Below are positions 26,598 to 35,919 of a stretch of 64,000 bases of DNA, in pieces; the stretch's first letter is position 1; each line of letters begins with the position of its first letter. The stretch comes from Planctomycetota bacterium (GTDB taxonomy: Bacteria; Planctomycetota; Planctomycetia; Pirellulales; Pirellulaceae): NCBI GenBank assembly GCA_014381825.1, contig JACNKX010000053.1, positions 1-64,000 on the forward strand, in the 5' to 3' direction. Made by a program: the position numbers and the translations under genes. The notes below the pieces were generated by a model. It ran no database searches. It saw nothing but the letters and a program-made list of their open reading frames with translations, and was not told the origin of the DNA.

Positions 26598-27559
26598 AAT
26601 CCAACTTCCTGTGCAGTGGTGAACACCGCGTCATCCCAACGCGTCATCACAATACCTCCCTGCCAGTGGAGTGGACCCTCTTGCAGCGGCAACCCTGAGC
26701 CGATGCGGAGCAACGGACTTACGAAATCCGCGCCGGCATAATGAGCTATCGGGTATCCACCACCAAAGCGTGCATTGAGCTCAATAATACGAACGGTACC
26801 GATGTCGTCAATGAAGGCTTGATAGCAAAGCGGCCCCCAAGCATCCGGGAGATGTTTGCAGAGTTCTTGCGCAATTTGCATGAGACGTGGTTCTTTAACG
26901 GTGACACATTTCGAGACTTCCCCACCTCGCGTTTCTACACGAAGATGTGGAACCTCCGCCAGGCAACCGCCCTTGCCATCCGCAAAGAAGTTGACCGTGT
27001 ATTCCTTGCCTGGTGCGAGTGATTGCAGCACTGGCAGCTCGACTCGTTTTCGATAAAAAGTACATGCCTCAGCATCTTCCAGAATATGTACGCCCGCAGA
27101 GGCACTCCCGAACCGCGGCTTAATGATTAGTGGGTAAGGAAGATCCTCAGCTGTCGACGCGACGTCGAAGTGTTCGATGACGGGCAAGCCGAGACTCTTG
27201 AGAAACTCATGTGTCGCAATTTTGTCGGCTGCAATTTTAATAGTGGCGGGCCCAGAGACAGCCACATGAACGCCAGCGTCCGAAAAGAACTCGCGATGTT
27301 GTGATAGAATTGCCAGTTCCGTATCAATGGTCGGAATGATCAACTTGACATCATGGTCGTGTGCATAGCTCCGAAGATGCTTGCAGAAAGAGTTGTCGGT
27401 ACATCGGGGAACCTGTCCCCAGCCGTCGGCGAGTCGGCAAGCGGAAGACCATCGACCGGCATCAACGGCAAAAACTTTGCCACCAACGTTTGCGATCGAC
27501 TCTTTGATGATCCGGACGAGAGCTCCTCGCCTTCCCGCACTCGAAATGAGTACATTCAT
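26588..27559 (-). CDS. ATP-grasp ligase (carbamoyl-phosphate-synthase large-chain-like)
   Basis: 323 residues. An N-terminal Rossmann-like part opens M-N-V-L-I-S-S-A-G-R-R-G. The ATP-grasp core has P-L-I-I-K-P-R-F-G-S-A-S-A-G (Gly-rich nucleotide loop) and the metal-binding I-I-E-L-N-A-R-F-G-G-G-Y-P. Relatives form a carboxyl-to-amine bond through an acyl phosphate. In a polysaccharide locus with an aminotransferase, it may attach an amino acid or other acid to an amino sugar. Start ATG overlaps the methyltransferase stop by 4 bp. Confidence 0.85.
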   Translation of the reverse strand: MNVLISSAGRRGALVRIIKESIANVGGKVFAVDAGRWSSACRLADGWGQVPRCTDNSFCKHLRSYAHDHDVKLIIPTIDTELAILSQHREFFSDAGVHVAVSGPATIKIAADKIATHEFLKSLGLPVIEHFDVASTAEDLPYPLIIKPRFGSASAGVHILEDAEACTFYRKRVELPVLQSLAPGKEYTVNFFADGKGGCLAEVPHLRVETRGGEVSKCVTVKEPRLMQIAQELCKHLPDAWGPLCYQAFIDDIGTVRIIELNARFGGGYPIAHYAGADFVSPLLRIGSGLPLQEGPLHWQGGIVMTRWDDAVFTTAQEVGLCA

Positions 27560-28557
27560 TGCGCAGCTCCATTTTGTGTTATTGCTGGTTTCGCGATTAG
27601 TTCAAGTCCGCCGATATGAATCGCGGTTGTGAGACGCAACAACTTCACGGTCGCGAAGGCAGTTTGCTTGACCATGCGTCGAAGTAAATTGCCATGTGAG
27701 AACGGCCTGCCGATGTCGACTCGCAGCGTCGAGAATCCAGCGCTATCTAGTAGGTTTGTTAGTGTCGTCGGTGTGAACTGGAATAGGTGCTCCTGCGGAC
27801 TCAGATTACTCCACTTGCCCGTCCGAAGGTACGACAAGAAACCAGCATCCTTAAGCCGCAAATAGTTGAAATTAGGGACGTAGATGGCGAGCGTCCCATC
27901 GGGCTTAAGTAAACGCCGTACATTGCGTAATGTGCCGATCGGATCATGGAGGTGCTCTAGCACACCGAGCATACAGATCACGTCGAAAGAGTTCTTATCA
28001 AAACCCGCATCCTCGAGGAAGCAGGCATCGACTCTACAATTTGCATATCGTTGCGCCTGTTCGGCAGTCGATTCATTTGGCTCGATTCCAATCACATCCC
28101 ACTGCGCGGCCTTCTTGGCTTCCTTAAGTAAGTGTCCGCCCCCGCAACCTACATCGAGCAAGAGCCCGGGTTTTGCCAGTTGTGTTAGTCGATCCAACAA
28201 AGGAGCAAATCTCGAAGCACTGTTACTGCCATCCCAGCAATAGTTATTACTGATCGTGTGCTCCGAGTCATGCTGATAGACTAGCTGTGTTGAAGCAGGC
28301 GTCAGCCTTGGAGAGACATACACGAGATCGCAAGAAAGGCATCGGTTGATTCCCAGATCCACCGTCGCGTTGAGTAGTTGGTATTTCTCGGTAGCCAGCC
28401 GTTTGTAAGATGTCGCCCCACACAGGTTACACGGGACTTCTTCAGTAACGATCGAAGGGGAGTTGCGGTTTCTACTTTTCGCGCAGTTCTGTTGTGTTTG
28501 AATTTTGCTCACGGTACGCGTCCTTGACGCTTGATGGTCAACATCGTCGAGGGCCAC
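27556..28557 (-). CDS. SAM methyltransferase with N-terminal zinc-binding Cys pairs
   Basis: 333 residues. After a polar stretch of about 40 residues come C-N-L-C and C-L-S-C, a zinc-ribbon module found in several sugar methyltransferases. The methyltransferase core has L-L-D-V-G-C-G-G-G-H-L-L and a motif IV in V-I-C-M-L-G-V-L-E-H-L-H-D-P. It probably methylates a sugar or a lipid-linked glycan. The true start could be further inside than ATG 28557, because the first 35 residues show no conserved feature. It is followed by the ATP-grasp gene with a 4-bp overlap. Confidence 0.82.
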   Translation of the reverse strand: MALDDVDHQASRTRTVSKIQTQQNCAKSRNRNSPSIVTEEVPCNLCGATSYKRLATEKYQLLNATVDLGINRCLSCDLVYVSPRLTPASTQLVYQHDSEHTISNNYCWDGSNSASRFAPLLDRLTQLAKPGLLLDVGCGGGHLLKEAKKAAQWDVIGIEPNESTAEQAQRYANCRVDACFLEDAGFDKNSFDVICMLGVLEHLHDPIGTLRNVRRLLKPDGTLAIYVPNFNYLRLKDAGFLSYLRTGKWSNLSPQEHLFQFTPTTLTNLLDSAGFSTLRVDIGRPFSHGNLLRRMVKQTAFATVKLLRLTTAIHIGGLELIAKPAITQNGAAQ

Positions 28558-28649
28558 ACGGCGCGCGAGAAACTAGCAAAACACGAGAACGCGGTCCAGG
28601 GCAATCGACGACCGTACCGGTCCCGGTCCGGCCGGGCGGGCTGGCTGAC

Positions 28650-29285
28650 TTAGGCCGCTCGCCGCCCTTCTTCACGCGAAGTTGTTCCCCAGAACTCGGG
28701 CATCGTTGCGTGTCCCGGAGATGTCACGTCGGACCGTCGGATCACTTTTAGAGCCGTCAGGAATAGAATCCGCAAGTCGAGCACCAAGCCGACGCGGTCG
28801 ACATACCAAACGTCCATGTCGAATCTTTCTTCCCAAGTCACTGCATTTCGTCCGTTAACTTGCGCCCATCCGGTGAGACCAGGTTTGACATCATGACGTC
28901 GCGATTGTTCGCGTGAATATCGGTTCAGGTAACGTACAAGAAGCGGGCGTGGGCCCACCATACTCATGTCCCCCAAAATGACGTTAAATACTCCCGGTAT
29001 TTCGTCGAGGCTGGTACTCCGCATGAACTTGCCAAAAGCCGTCAGACGCTCTGCATCGTCAAGCAAATTGCCCGCTACATCTCGTTCGTTTGTCATCGTG
29101 CGGAGCTTGAACATCATAAAGGATTGTCCGTTCTGTCCCGTACGAGGCTGCCGGAAGACGATTGGACGCCCGAGTTTCAATCGAACGAGTAACGCGAGGA
29201 TTGCGAAAGCGGGGGCGAACGCCACGGCGAGGAGTGTCGCCGCCACGACGTCGAATACTCGTTTCAGGTACCAGGCGTAGAGCAT
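28650..29285 (-). CDS. Monotopic phosphoglycosyl transferase (PglC/WcaJ-type, short form)
   Basis: Transfers a sugar phosphate from a nucleotide sugar to undecaprenyl phosphate, starting the repeat unit. 211 residues, the short PglC-like form. A membrane-embedded helix lies at about 12-36, then R-x-G-x-x-G, F-x-x-x-K-L-R-T-M, the catalytic Asp-Glu in S-L-D-E-I-P, G-x-x-S-x-V-G-P-R-P and K-P-G-L-T-G-W-A-Q-V-N-G-R. AGGAAG lies 3 bases before the ATG, in the 11-bp gap after the GT4 gene. It ends G-R-R-A-A, past the family's usual end. Confidence 0.93.
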   Translation of the reverse strand: MLYAWYLKRVFDVVAATLLAVAFAPAFAILALLVRLKLGRPIVFRQPRTGQNGQSFMMFKLRTMTNERDVAGNLLDDAERLTAFGKFMRSTSLDEIPGVFNVILGDMSMVGPRPLLVRYLNRYSREQSRRHDVKPGLTGWAQVNGRNAVTWEERFDMDVWYVDRVGLVLDLRILFLTALKVIRRSDVTSPGHATMPEFWGTTSREEGRRAA

Positions 29286-29296
29286 TTGCTTCCTGT

Positions 29297-30526
29297 TCAG
29301 GCCGCGGCGCGGTGTGAGACTCGCGTCATGAGTTCGTCTAGCATTTGGGCGTGGTGACTTCGGTCAAAGTACTTTGCGACGTAGCTCTTTCCCGATTCGC
29401 CGAGATTGTTGGCGAGATCTGAGTCGTCCGCGAGACGTTTGACTGCATCTGCTAACGCCGAGTCGTCACCAGGTGTGATGAAAAGCCCTCCGCCCGCCGC
29501 CTCGACGACGCCTCGGATTACGCCATCGATTCCTAGAACGATTGGTCGTCCGGCGGCCATGTAGTCAAATACTTTGTTTGGGTATGTTGTTCGAAACATT
29601 GGAATGTCCTGTAAAGTAGCAATGCAGATGTTCGCGTGGGCCAGGATGTCAGGGATTTCCGTTTTTGGTTGGACTCCTGCGAATGTCACGTTCGAAAGTT
29701 GCAGCACCTTTGCAAGGTCCTCGAGTCGCGTTCGATCCTTACCATCTCCTACCAATAGAAAGTGAATGCGACTGTCACCTTTCAATCTCTCTGCCGCTCG
29801 CAAGATCGTCTGGATGTCGTTTGCGGTTCCGAGCGCGCCAGTGTAGACGGCGATTATCTTGTCCTGCAGTCCCAGCGATGTGCGAAGCGATCCTGACGAG
29901 GTGGGCTCGTCGAACATTTGCGGGTCAACACCGTTTGCAATAAACGAAATCTTGTTCGCTGTGACCCCCTTGCTCACCAAGTAGTCTTGAAATGCGGGCG
30001 AGTTAACGACGATGTGTGTTGCGCGGGCGTATAGGAATTGCTCGAGCCACCGCGCCAGAAAGATTAGCGAACGGCTCTTGAGGATGCCCATGTCGACGGC
30101 GAATTCGGGCCAAAGATCACGAATCTCTAGAACAAACGGCCGCCACCGTATTACGCTCAGACACCATGCTGAAAGTGCCTGAAAGAGTGATGGGCTCGTA
30201 CCAATGACGACGTCGACTTTGCCAGCACAATAGCCGGCATAGATGGATGTCAGCATAAAGGAGAAAAAAGAAAGTAGTCGCCCAGCGAAGCTGCGATGTA
30301 GTGACGGAAATGTGTAAGCGCGTAGGAGTCTTATCCCATCTAATTCCTGTTCCGTAACCAATCTGACACTCGCAACGTTGCGAACGCCTGATAGATAACT
30401 GATGTCGCTTCCGACGATAGTGAATTGATGGCCTCGATCCACCAGCCGAGTTGCCAATTCGTAGTGGCGAGTACCGCCGGCATCTTGCGGCGAAACGAAG
30501 CCTTGGTGGATTAGCACGACATGCAT
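29297..30526 (-). CDS. GT4-family glycosyltransferase (WbuB-like)
   Basis: 409 residues, GT-B fold. The N-terminal part has H-Q-G-F and G-G-T-R-H-Y-E-L-A-T-R-L; the middle has L-E-I-R-D-L-W-P-E-F, typical of WbuB-like GT4 enzymes; the C-terminal nucleotide-sugar half has A-V-Y-T-G-A-L-G and the Y-M-A-A-G-R-P-I-V helix. It likely adds the second or a later sugar to the lipid-linked unit. It overlaps the heparinase-like gene by 16 bp and ends S-H-R-A-A-A. Confidence 0.9.
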   Translation of the reverse strand: MHVVLIHQGFVSPQDAGGTRHYELATRLVDRGHQFTIVGSDISYLSGVRNVASVRLVTEQELDGIRLLRAYTFPSLHRSFAGRLLSFFSFMLTSIYAGYCAGKVDVVIGTSPSLFQALSAWCLSVIRWRPFVLEIRDLWPEFAVDMGILKSRSLIFLARWLEQFLYARATHIVVNSPAFQDYLVSKGVTANKISFIANGVDPQMFDEPTSSGSLRTSLGLQDKIIAVYTGALGTANDIQTILRAAERLKGDSRIHFLLVGDGKDRTRLEDLAKVLQLSNVTFAGVQPKTEIPDILAHANICIATLQDIPMFRTTYPNKVFDYMAAGRPIVLGIDGVIRGVVEAAGGGLFITPGDDSALADAVKRLADDSDLANNLGESGKSYVAKYFDRSHHAQMLDELMTRVSHRAAA

Positions 30527-32700
30527 GTATTGAACTCCATGCTATCTTCGAGTGTTCCCTGCAAGCTTAGTTGCGAAACGAGCTGCTCCGAAGCATTTGG
30601 CTCACTTCGGATCACGACATGTGCCTCCCAGCGTTCCGTCACTACCTTTAAGCTTCCGGATTCCCAATCGAGCTTATGTGCGTCGGGGCCGAGAAGCGTC
30701 CAAAAGTGGACAGAGTTGGCGCGAGCTATGCTCGCAAATGAAGTGGCTGGTTCTTTCGCCATGTAGGACGGGGCGTGCCATCCCCGCGGACTCTTAGCGT
30801 CGGCTTGTACGACGGAGAAATCAACCGGCGCGACTGAACTTGCGACCACGGTAGAAAACGGTCCACGTTCCGTTTGCAGTGTTAGGCGTCCCACGCGATC
30901 GTCAAACACGAACGGTACGCCCACATGGAGCCAATGCAAGCGGAATGTGTGTTGAATGCGTCCCGCAAGGTAATCAAGAACTAGCCAGTGTTCGTCGCCT
31001 AGCCGCAGTATCGCGCGTCGATGCGTGACCGGATCCTTCAACCGCTTGTATCCGTCGTGTTTGCCCTCCCAATACGCCAGTAAGCCCTTCGCAGAACGAC
31101 GCACCGCAGAACCTTCCGCAGAAAGCCACGGGAGCCAAAGAAACCGGCTGGCCCGATCCATTTGGTCGGAACCGTCGACTGTTACTGTATTGTGATACTC
31201 AGTGCGTGAGAGTGGGTTATCCCACGGTTCCGTGGAGTTGTAGCTGTACGTTCCGGCATCGACAGCGATATTTTGACCTCGCCACCAAATGTCAGTGTGC
31301 AAGCAATCAGCTTGCGAGGGGCGGTGACGAAACTTCGCAGCTCGCACGAATGTAAAGCCGTTACTCCCACGTAAGGTGAAGTAGCCGCTGTCCTTGGCTG
31401 CGAGGTCGTTTTGTTCGGTGGGGCGGCAAGAGGCATCCACGGCATCCCGACCAAACAACCAGAGTATATCCTCGTCCCACGGACCGCGATCGTATTCGTG
31501 AGTTCGCCGAGTCAACTGGGCGGCAGCTTGAACCACGGGACGAAAGTCTCGAGGCTTGCAATTGTTTAGCGGTAAGATGAGTGCTCCGTCGTTTTGGCCG
31601 TAGCAGGGCACTTCACCGCTCGCTTTATCTTGAAGTTGAAGGAGAAGTTTGCCAGCGTTATCGATGCGGTCGTACAACTCAGAGGAGAAACGCTCGCTGT
31701 GTAGCTCGCCAAGACGTAAGCTCCAGATGTAGTTTTGCAGCATTACTCGATGGTAGTTCAGTGAATGCTGCGAGAAGCCACCATCGTCATAGATGAGTTG
31801 CCGGCCCAGACGTTCGAGCAGCTTTCGTCCGGTCCGCTTCCAGTGATTTGCGTCGCGAAATTCTGGGAACAGGAGGCCGATCGTAAAGAGGCCTGTTGCC
31901 TCGCCAATTCCGTGATTGTTCTGCTGGCTCAAGGCGTAGCTCAAGTTCCCGTGGATGCGTTTGCCCGAAACCGCGATCATCTGCGCCAATAAACTGAGTC
32001 GATGAGCGGTTGTCGCCGGACTGTCGGCGAATCCGAAGAAACCAAAGCACCACGCCATTACACGCAGCGCGACTTCCTGTCCACACTTCCAGTTTGGGCC
32101 GTATTGAGGCGGATTGTTCTCTCGCCAGTCCTCGACGAGTTGCCAAAACATCTCGGCAAAGGAATCATCACCGGTTCGCCAGTACATACGCACCAGCGCA
32201 TACGTGAATGCGAAGCGACTCGGTTCCCAAACAACTTTTATGTCGCCGGAACCGAAATCGCGAATATCACTCCAGTGACGATCACTTGGCAACTTCTTCC
32301 CCGTCAAGCCATTGCTATTCCAGGCTGGAGGATTGCCGGTGCGAACAGACAAGTGTTCGAAGTATCGAGTCACGCCACGTTCAAGGTCGCCCGCGATGTT
32401 GTTTGGATGTATTTCTCCGACATCCCACTCGGCGAAGAACGTTGAATGAGTTTTCCGCTGGTCGCGATGGAAGAAAAAGGGAATGTCTGTGCCAAGCCGA
32501 TATGCTTGATATCGACTTGGATCTGCGAAAGTGTCGTTGGACACGTATCGATCCAGCGGGTCTTTGCACCATTCAGTGGCCGGTAGCTTCAACCGCAACA
32601 GCCCGGCGCGTTGCCGGGCTGCATAGCAAGCGCGGAAGCCCAACCACCGCGGCCCAAGATGATTCAGTAACTGTGAGAATTGTCTAACCGTGGATGTCAC
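30511..32700 (-). CDS. Heparinase II/III-family protein
   Basis: 729 residues with a GTG start. An N-terminal (alpha/alpha) toroid domain to about residue 380 includes Q-N-N-H-G-I-G and H-S-L-N-Y-H, the Asn/His/Tyr region used by this lyase family. A C-terminal beta-sandwich follows with H-T-D-I-W-W-R-G and R-T-E-Y-H-N-T. No signal peptide is seen. Family members in exopolysaccharide loci often act on uronic-acid-containing chains. It may trim or release the polymer made here. It overlaps the GT4 gene by 16 bp; a perfect 8-bp hairpin (32600-32620) lies early in the coding region. Confidence 0.88.
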   Translation of the reverse strand: MTSTVRQFSQLLNHLGPRWLGFRACYAARQRAGLLRLKLPATEWCKDPLDRYVSNDTFADPSRYQAYRLGTDIPFFFHRDQRKTHSTFFAEWDVGEIHPNNIAGDLERGVTRYFEHLSVRTGNPPAWNSNGLTGKKLPSDRHWSDIRDFGSGDIKVVWEPSRFAFTYALVRMYWRTGDDSFAEMFWQLVEDWRENNPPQYGPNWKCGQEVALRVMAWCFGFFGFADSPATTAHRLSLLAQMIAVSGKRIHGNLSYALSQQNNHGIGEATGLFTIGLLFPEFRDANHWKRTGRKLLERLGRQLIYDDGGFSQHSLNYHRVMLQNYIWSLRLGELHSERFSSELYDRIDNAGKLLLQLQDKASGEVPCYGQNDGALILPLNNCKPRDFRPVVQAAAQLTRRTHEYDRGPWDEDILWLFGRDAVDASCRPTEQNDLAAKDSGYFTLRGSNGFTFVRAAKFRHRPSQADCLHTDIWWRGQNIAVDAGTYSYNSTEPWDNPLSRTEYHNTVTVDGSDQMDRASRFLWLPWLSAEGSAVRRSAKGLLAYWEGKHDGYKRLKDPVTHRRAILRLGDEHWLVLDYLAGRIQHTFRLHWLHVGVPFVFDDRVGRLTLQTERGPFSTVVASSVAPVDFSVVQADAKSPRGWHAPSYMAKEPATSFASIARANSVHFWTLLGPDAHKLDWESGSLKVVTERWEAHVVIRSEPNASEQLVSQLSLQGTLEDSMEFNTCMSC

Positions 32701-32830
32701 GACGATTTGATTCTACGAAGTGGGATGCGAAATGCGTGCGTGCGTTCGGAGTTCGAGTGAGTCATGCTGTAGCCAACCTATAGCTTCGATCCAATTGACT
32801 TTGCAAGCAAAGGGGCAAGAGAAGTCCCCA

Positions 32831-34429
32831 TCACGCGGCGCGACGAAGGAATTGCTTCGTCGCCTGTAACTCGCCGTTTGGTGCCTCTTCCGCGACGGAC
32901 TCATTCGCTAGCACTCGGAGTACGTCACCTTCCATCTGTTTAAGGTTGCTATAGATGGGGTTGCTCCAATCCGTAATTCGTTGAGCTCGAACGGCATCTA
33001 CAATTTCGCGAATGCCCTCTTCGAGACTAACTTCGGCACGGTATCCAAGTACGTTTTGGATCTTATCGAAACATACTCGGTAGTTGCGAGGGTCTTCGTC
33101 ATTGCGGATGTGCAACGCTCTTGTCCCTGGTACCGACGCTGCGACGATTTCACCGAGTTCTCGGAGTGTGAAATTTTGGGTGTTATCACCGACGTTGAAG
33201 ATTTCGCCGCCAACCCGATCTAGCGGAGCTTCTAGAGTCATGACAATCGCCCGGGCAATGTCGCGTGTGTTGACAAATGGTCGCCATTGTTCGCCATTGA
33301 AAATACTTATCTCACCATCCGTGACGGCTTTGGCGCTGAGCAAGTTCGCAACGAGATCGAATCGGGGTCGATGCGACCAACCATACGCAGTCGCGAGGCG
33401 GAGGATTGTGGGTTGAAAGACGTCGTCGACGGCGTCCAAGAGGGCGCGTTCGGCGTCGATTTTTGTCGTCGCGTAAAGGGACACCGGGTTCAAGCTGGAT
33501 GTCTCATCAATTGTGTCATCGCTTGCGCCGTAGACGCTGCAAGTGGACGCGAACACGAATCGGGAGATCCCATACGCCCTTGCAAGCTGTGCAATCATTT
33601 TGGCAGCGCCGTAGTTGACAGCGATTGTGGCGTCTTCATGCACAGCGCAAGCTGGATCTCCAACGATGGCCGCCAAATGCACGATCGCATCGACCCCACG
33701 CATTGCTTGAACCACGTCCTCCACATTGCGAAAATCACCCCTTAACACCTGCAGTCGTGAGTGTGCAATGATATCGTTTAGAGATTCCGTTCCGAACAGT
33801 TGAAGATCAAGAATTCGGACGCGGTAGCCGGCTGCGAGTAGTTGCCGTGTCAGTACAGACCCAATGTAGCCCGCCCCACCAACCACGAGTACATCTTCGA
33901 TTCGCGTCCCCTTCGCTTTAGTTCGTGGAGTCAGGTGGAACCTTGACGTGAAATAGATTCGAAGAAGCCGCGTAGACGATGCGGCTAGACAAAGGGCACC
34001 CCATGCTGGCACCACGACCCCACGAGATGGGGCTCCGCTGAACAGCACGATGCTTCCGAGGTGACATAGCGATCCTGCGATGCACGCGACCGCGATATGT
34101 GCGATTCGCTGCCGAACTCGTGCACCTGGCAACGGACGATATAGCTGTAAGCCAAAAAATAAGGAAGTCGCAAGGACTGCAAACGGAACCGCATTCGCGG
34201 CGTACATCTGAGAGACGGCTCCAAGCATCTCTCCGATGGACATTTCAAGCGATAGATGGCCTACATACGTTTCTCGGGTAAGGACGCCAATTAGCAATGC
34301 GCCACTCATCAATAAGAGATCGACGCCAATACGCCAGCAGACTTGTCGACGAGAAGAGGCTCCAAATAGAAAAGCATAGGAGGTTGTGAGCAACTTTGAA
34401 CCTAGAACTAGGGAGTTAGCAGCGGTCAT
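32831..34429 (-). CDS. Membrane-anchored NAD-dependent sugar epimerase/dehydratase (fusion)
   Basis: 532 residues. Residues 1-160 hold four or five membrane helices; a soluble SDR domain starts at about 178 with V-V-G-G-A-G-Y-I-G-S (NAD-binding Gly motif) and has the S...Y-x-x-x-K triad (S-T-C-S, S-L-Y-A-T-T-K). The layout recalls WbpM/PglF 4,6-dehydratases. However, the soluble part looks like a GalE/UDP-glucose-4-epimerase-type SDR with Y-A-T-T-K, unlike the Met-x-x-x-Lys variant of membrane dehydratases. It is the first gene of the minus-strand unit and ends L-R-R-A-A. Substrate unknown. Confidence 0.85.
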   Translation of the reverse strand: MTAANSLVLGSKLLTTSYAFLFGASSRRQVCWRIGVDLLLMSGALLIGVLTRETYVGHLSLEMSIGEMLGAVSQMYAANAVPFAVLATSLFFGLQLYRPLPGARVRQRIAHIAVACIAGSLCHLGSIVLFSGAPSRGVVVPAWGALCLAASSTRLLRIYFTSRFHLTPRTKAKGTRIEDVLVVGGAGYIGSVLTRQLLAAGYRVRILDLQLFGTESLNDIIAHSRLQVLRGDFRNVEDVVQAMRGVDAIVHLAAIVGDPACAVHEDATIAVNYGAAKMIAQLARAYGISRFVFASTCSVYGASDDTIDETSSLNPVSLYATTKIDAERALLDAVDDVFQPTILRLATAYGWSHRPRFDLVANLLSAKAVTDGEISIFNGEQWRPFVNTRDIARAIVMTLEAPLDRVGGEIFNVGDNTQNFTLRELGEIVAASVPGTRALHIRNDEDPRNYRVCFDKIQNVLGYRAEVSLEEGIREIVDAVRAQRITDWSNPIYSNLKQMEGDVLRVLANESVAEEAPNGELQATKQFLRRAA

Positions 34430-34524
34430 AGAATTCTACCCAGCGAGTTTAAAACGTCTGGCTTTTCGTGAGCCGAGGAGTGGGCATTGAATTGCAGTAC
34501 CCACGAACGGGGTGATTGCTGAAT

Positions 34525-34551
34525 CCTCGCGATTGTGGCCCAACCGCGAGG
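34525..34551. promoter_or_regulatory. Hairpin in the divergent promoter region (possible operator)
   Basis: CCTCGCG (34525-34531) and CGCGAGG (34545-34551) form a perfect 7-bp stem; inside it TTG and CAA pair again after one mismatch. It sits near the middle of the gap between the two polysaccharide units, a good site for a shared regulator or an RNA hairpin in a leader. Confidence 0.4.
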
Positions 34552-34656
34552 GCGGAAGATTAGCGAAACATTGCAGCTCGTGACAGGCCATTTTTTGGCA
34601 GGGGCACGCCAGTATTAGTGATCTCTAGCGTGATTCTGCTAGCCCCGATACTGACC

Positions 34657-34685
34657 TTGCTCGCGCCGAGCTACTTTCGTATTAC
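34657..34685 (+). promoter_or_regulatory. Candidate sigma-70 promoter of the plus-strand polysaccharide unit
   Basis: TTGCTC (34657-34662), a 17-bp spacer and TATTAC (34680-34685) lie 58 bp before the wecB GTG start. The 314-bp gap 34430-34743 also must hold the opposite promoter, for which I see no clear -35/-10 pair. Confidence 0.5.
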
Positions 34686-34743
34686 TCCCCGATCAGTGCC
34701 GTACTCATCCACGGTCGAACATCAAGCCAAAGGGAATTAGCTG

Positions 34744-35895
34744 GTGTCTGGAATCCGCCCTCTGTTGATCTTGGGAACACGACCGGAAGCTATAAAAATG
34801 GCCCCGGTGATTCAAGAATGCCATCGTCGACCAGGCGTTGAGCCGATTGTTTGCTTTACCGGGCAGCATCGCGAAATGGTCGCACAAGTTGCTGCCTACT
34901 TTGGGATCGAGCCTGATCTCGATTTAGACTTGATGGTACCAAACCAAACCTTGGGAAGTCTGACTTCGCGATGTTTGGATCTACTCGACCAGACAGTTCG
35001 CAAATACTCACCCGATTGCATTATTGCGCAGGGTGACACGACAACCGTCATGGTGGCATCGATGGCCGCGTTCTATCACCGAGTCCCATTTGTTCATGTC
35101 GAAGCAGGTCTGCGGACCGGCGATTTGTATTCTCCGTGGCCTGAAGAGTTCAACCGTCGCGTGGCCGGCTTAGTCGCGAATCTACATTGTGCTCCAACGA
35201 ATCGCGCCGCCGAAAACCTACTTAATGAAGGCGTTGCTGCTGAGCAGGTTTATGTTACGGGAAACACGGTAATTGATGCATTGCTTTGGACGATTGATCG
35301 GGAGCGCACTTCCGGCGAGCAATGGATAGAAAAATACTCAACCTTGACTCGACCGAAAATGGTCCTTATCACCGGTCATCGTCGCGAGAATTTCGGAGCG
35401 GGTTTTTCCCAGATTTGTGACGCGGTCGGTCTGTTGGCGAAAAAGTTCAGTGAAACGGACTTTGTCTATCCGGTGCATTTAAATCCCAACGTACAAGAGC
35501 CCGTTCGTGAAGCTCTTGGCGACATTGAAAATGTCCATCTAGTACCACCCGCTTCCTACCCTGAGTTTGTATGGCTAATGGATCGTGCATACTTGGTTCT
35601 GACGGATTCCGGAGGTGTACAAGAGGAAGCTCCTTCGCTACGCAAGCCCGTACTTGTCATGCGCGACACGACTGAGCGTCCGGAGGCTGTGGACGCCGGG
35701 GGCGTGGAACTGGTCGGAGCCTCTTGTGTGAACATCGTGCGTGCCGCCTCCCATCTGCTTCAAGATCCGGTGGAGTACTCTCGGCGGCAGATCGATTCCA
35801 ACCCATATGGTGATGGTAATTCGGCTCGTCGCATTATGGAGCTGGTGGAGAGCCGCGGTTGGGAGTCGCAGACCTCAGTTCGGATCGCTGCCTAA
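34744..35895 (+). CDS. wecB: UDP-N-acetylglucosamine 2-epimerase (non-hydrolysing)
   Basis: Interconverts UDP-GlcNAc and UDP-ManNAc. 383 residues. It starts with GTG, preceded by AAGGGA about eight bases upstream. Key motifs: G-T-R-P-E-A-I-K-M-A-P near the N-terminus, Q-G-D-T-T-T-V, H-V-E-A-G-L-R-T-G, P-E-E-F-N-R-R and the C-terminal D-S-G-G-V-Q-E-E-A. These are diagnostic for the non-hydrolysing enzyme. It precedes wecC by 24 bp, so the pair makes UDP-ManNAc and then UDP-ManNAcA. It ends V-R-I-A-A. Confidence 0.95.
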   Translation: MSGIRPLLILGTRPEAIKMAPVIQECHRRPGVEPIVCFTGQHREMVAQVAAYFGIEPDLDLDLMVPNQTLGSLTSRCLDLLDQTVRKYSPDCIIAQGDTTTVMVASMAAFYHRVPFVHVEAGLRTGDLYSPWPEEFNRRVAGLVANLHCAPTNRAAENLLNEGVAAEQVYVTGNTVIDALLWTIDRERTSGEQWIEKYSTLTRPKMVLITGHRRENFGAGFSQICDAVGLLAKKFSETDFVYPVHLNPNVQEPVREALGDIENVHLVPPASYPEFVWLMDRAYLVLTDSGGVQEEAPSLRKPVLVMRDTTERPEAVDAGGVELVGASCVNIVRAASHLLQDPVEYSRRQIDSNPYGDGNSARRIMELVESRGWESQTSVRIAA

Positions 35896-35919
35896 CGAAT
35901 TCATCGACACCAGGAGAAT

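Noticed and set aside
32600-32620. 8-bp hairpin AGCCCGGC/GCCGGGCT as a terminator
   Set aside because: It lies inside the start of the heparinase-type gene with no T-run; probably a coding coincidence or a local translation effect.
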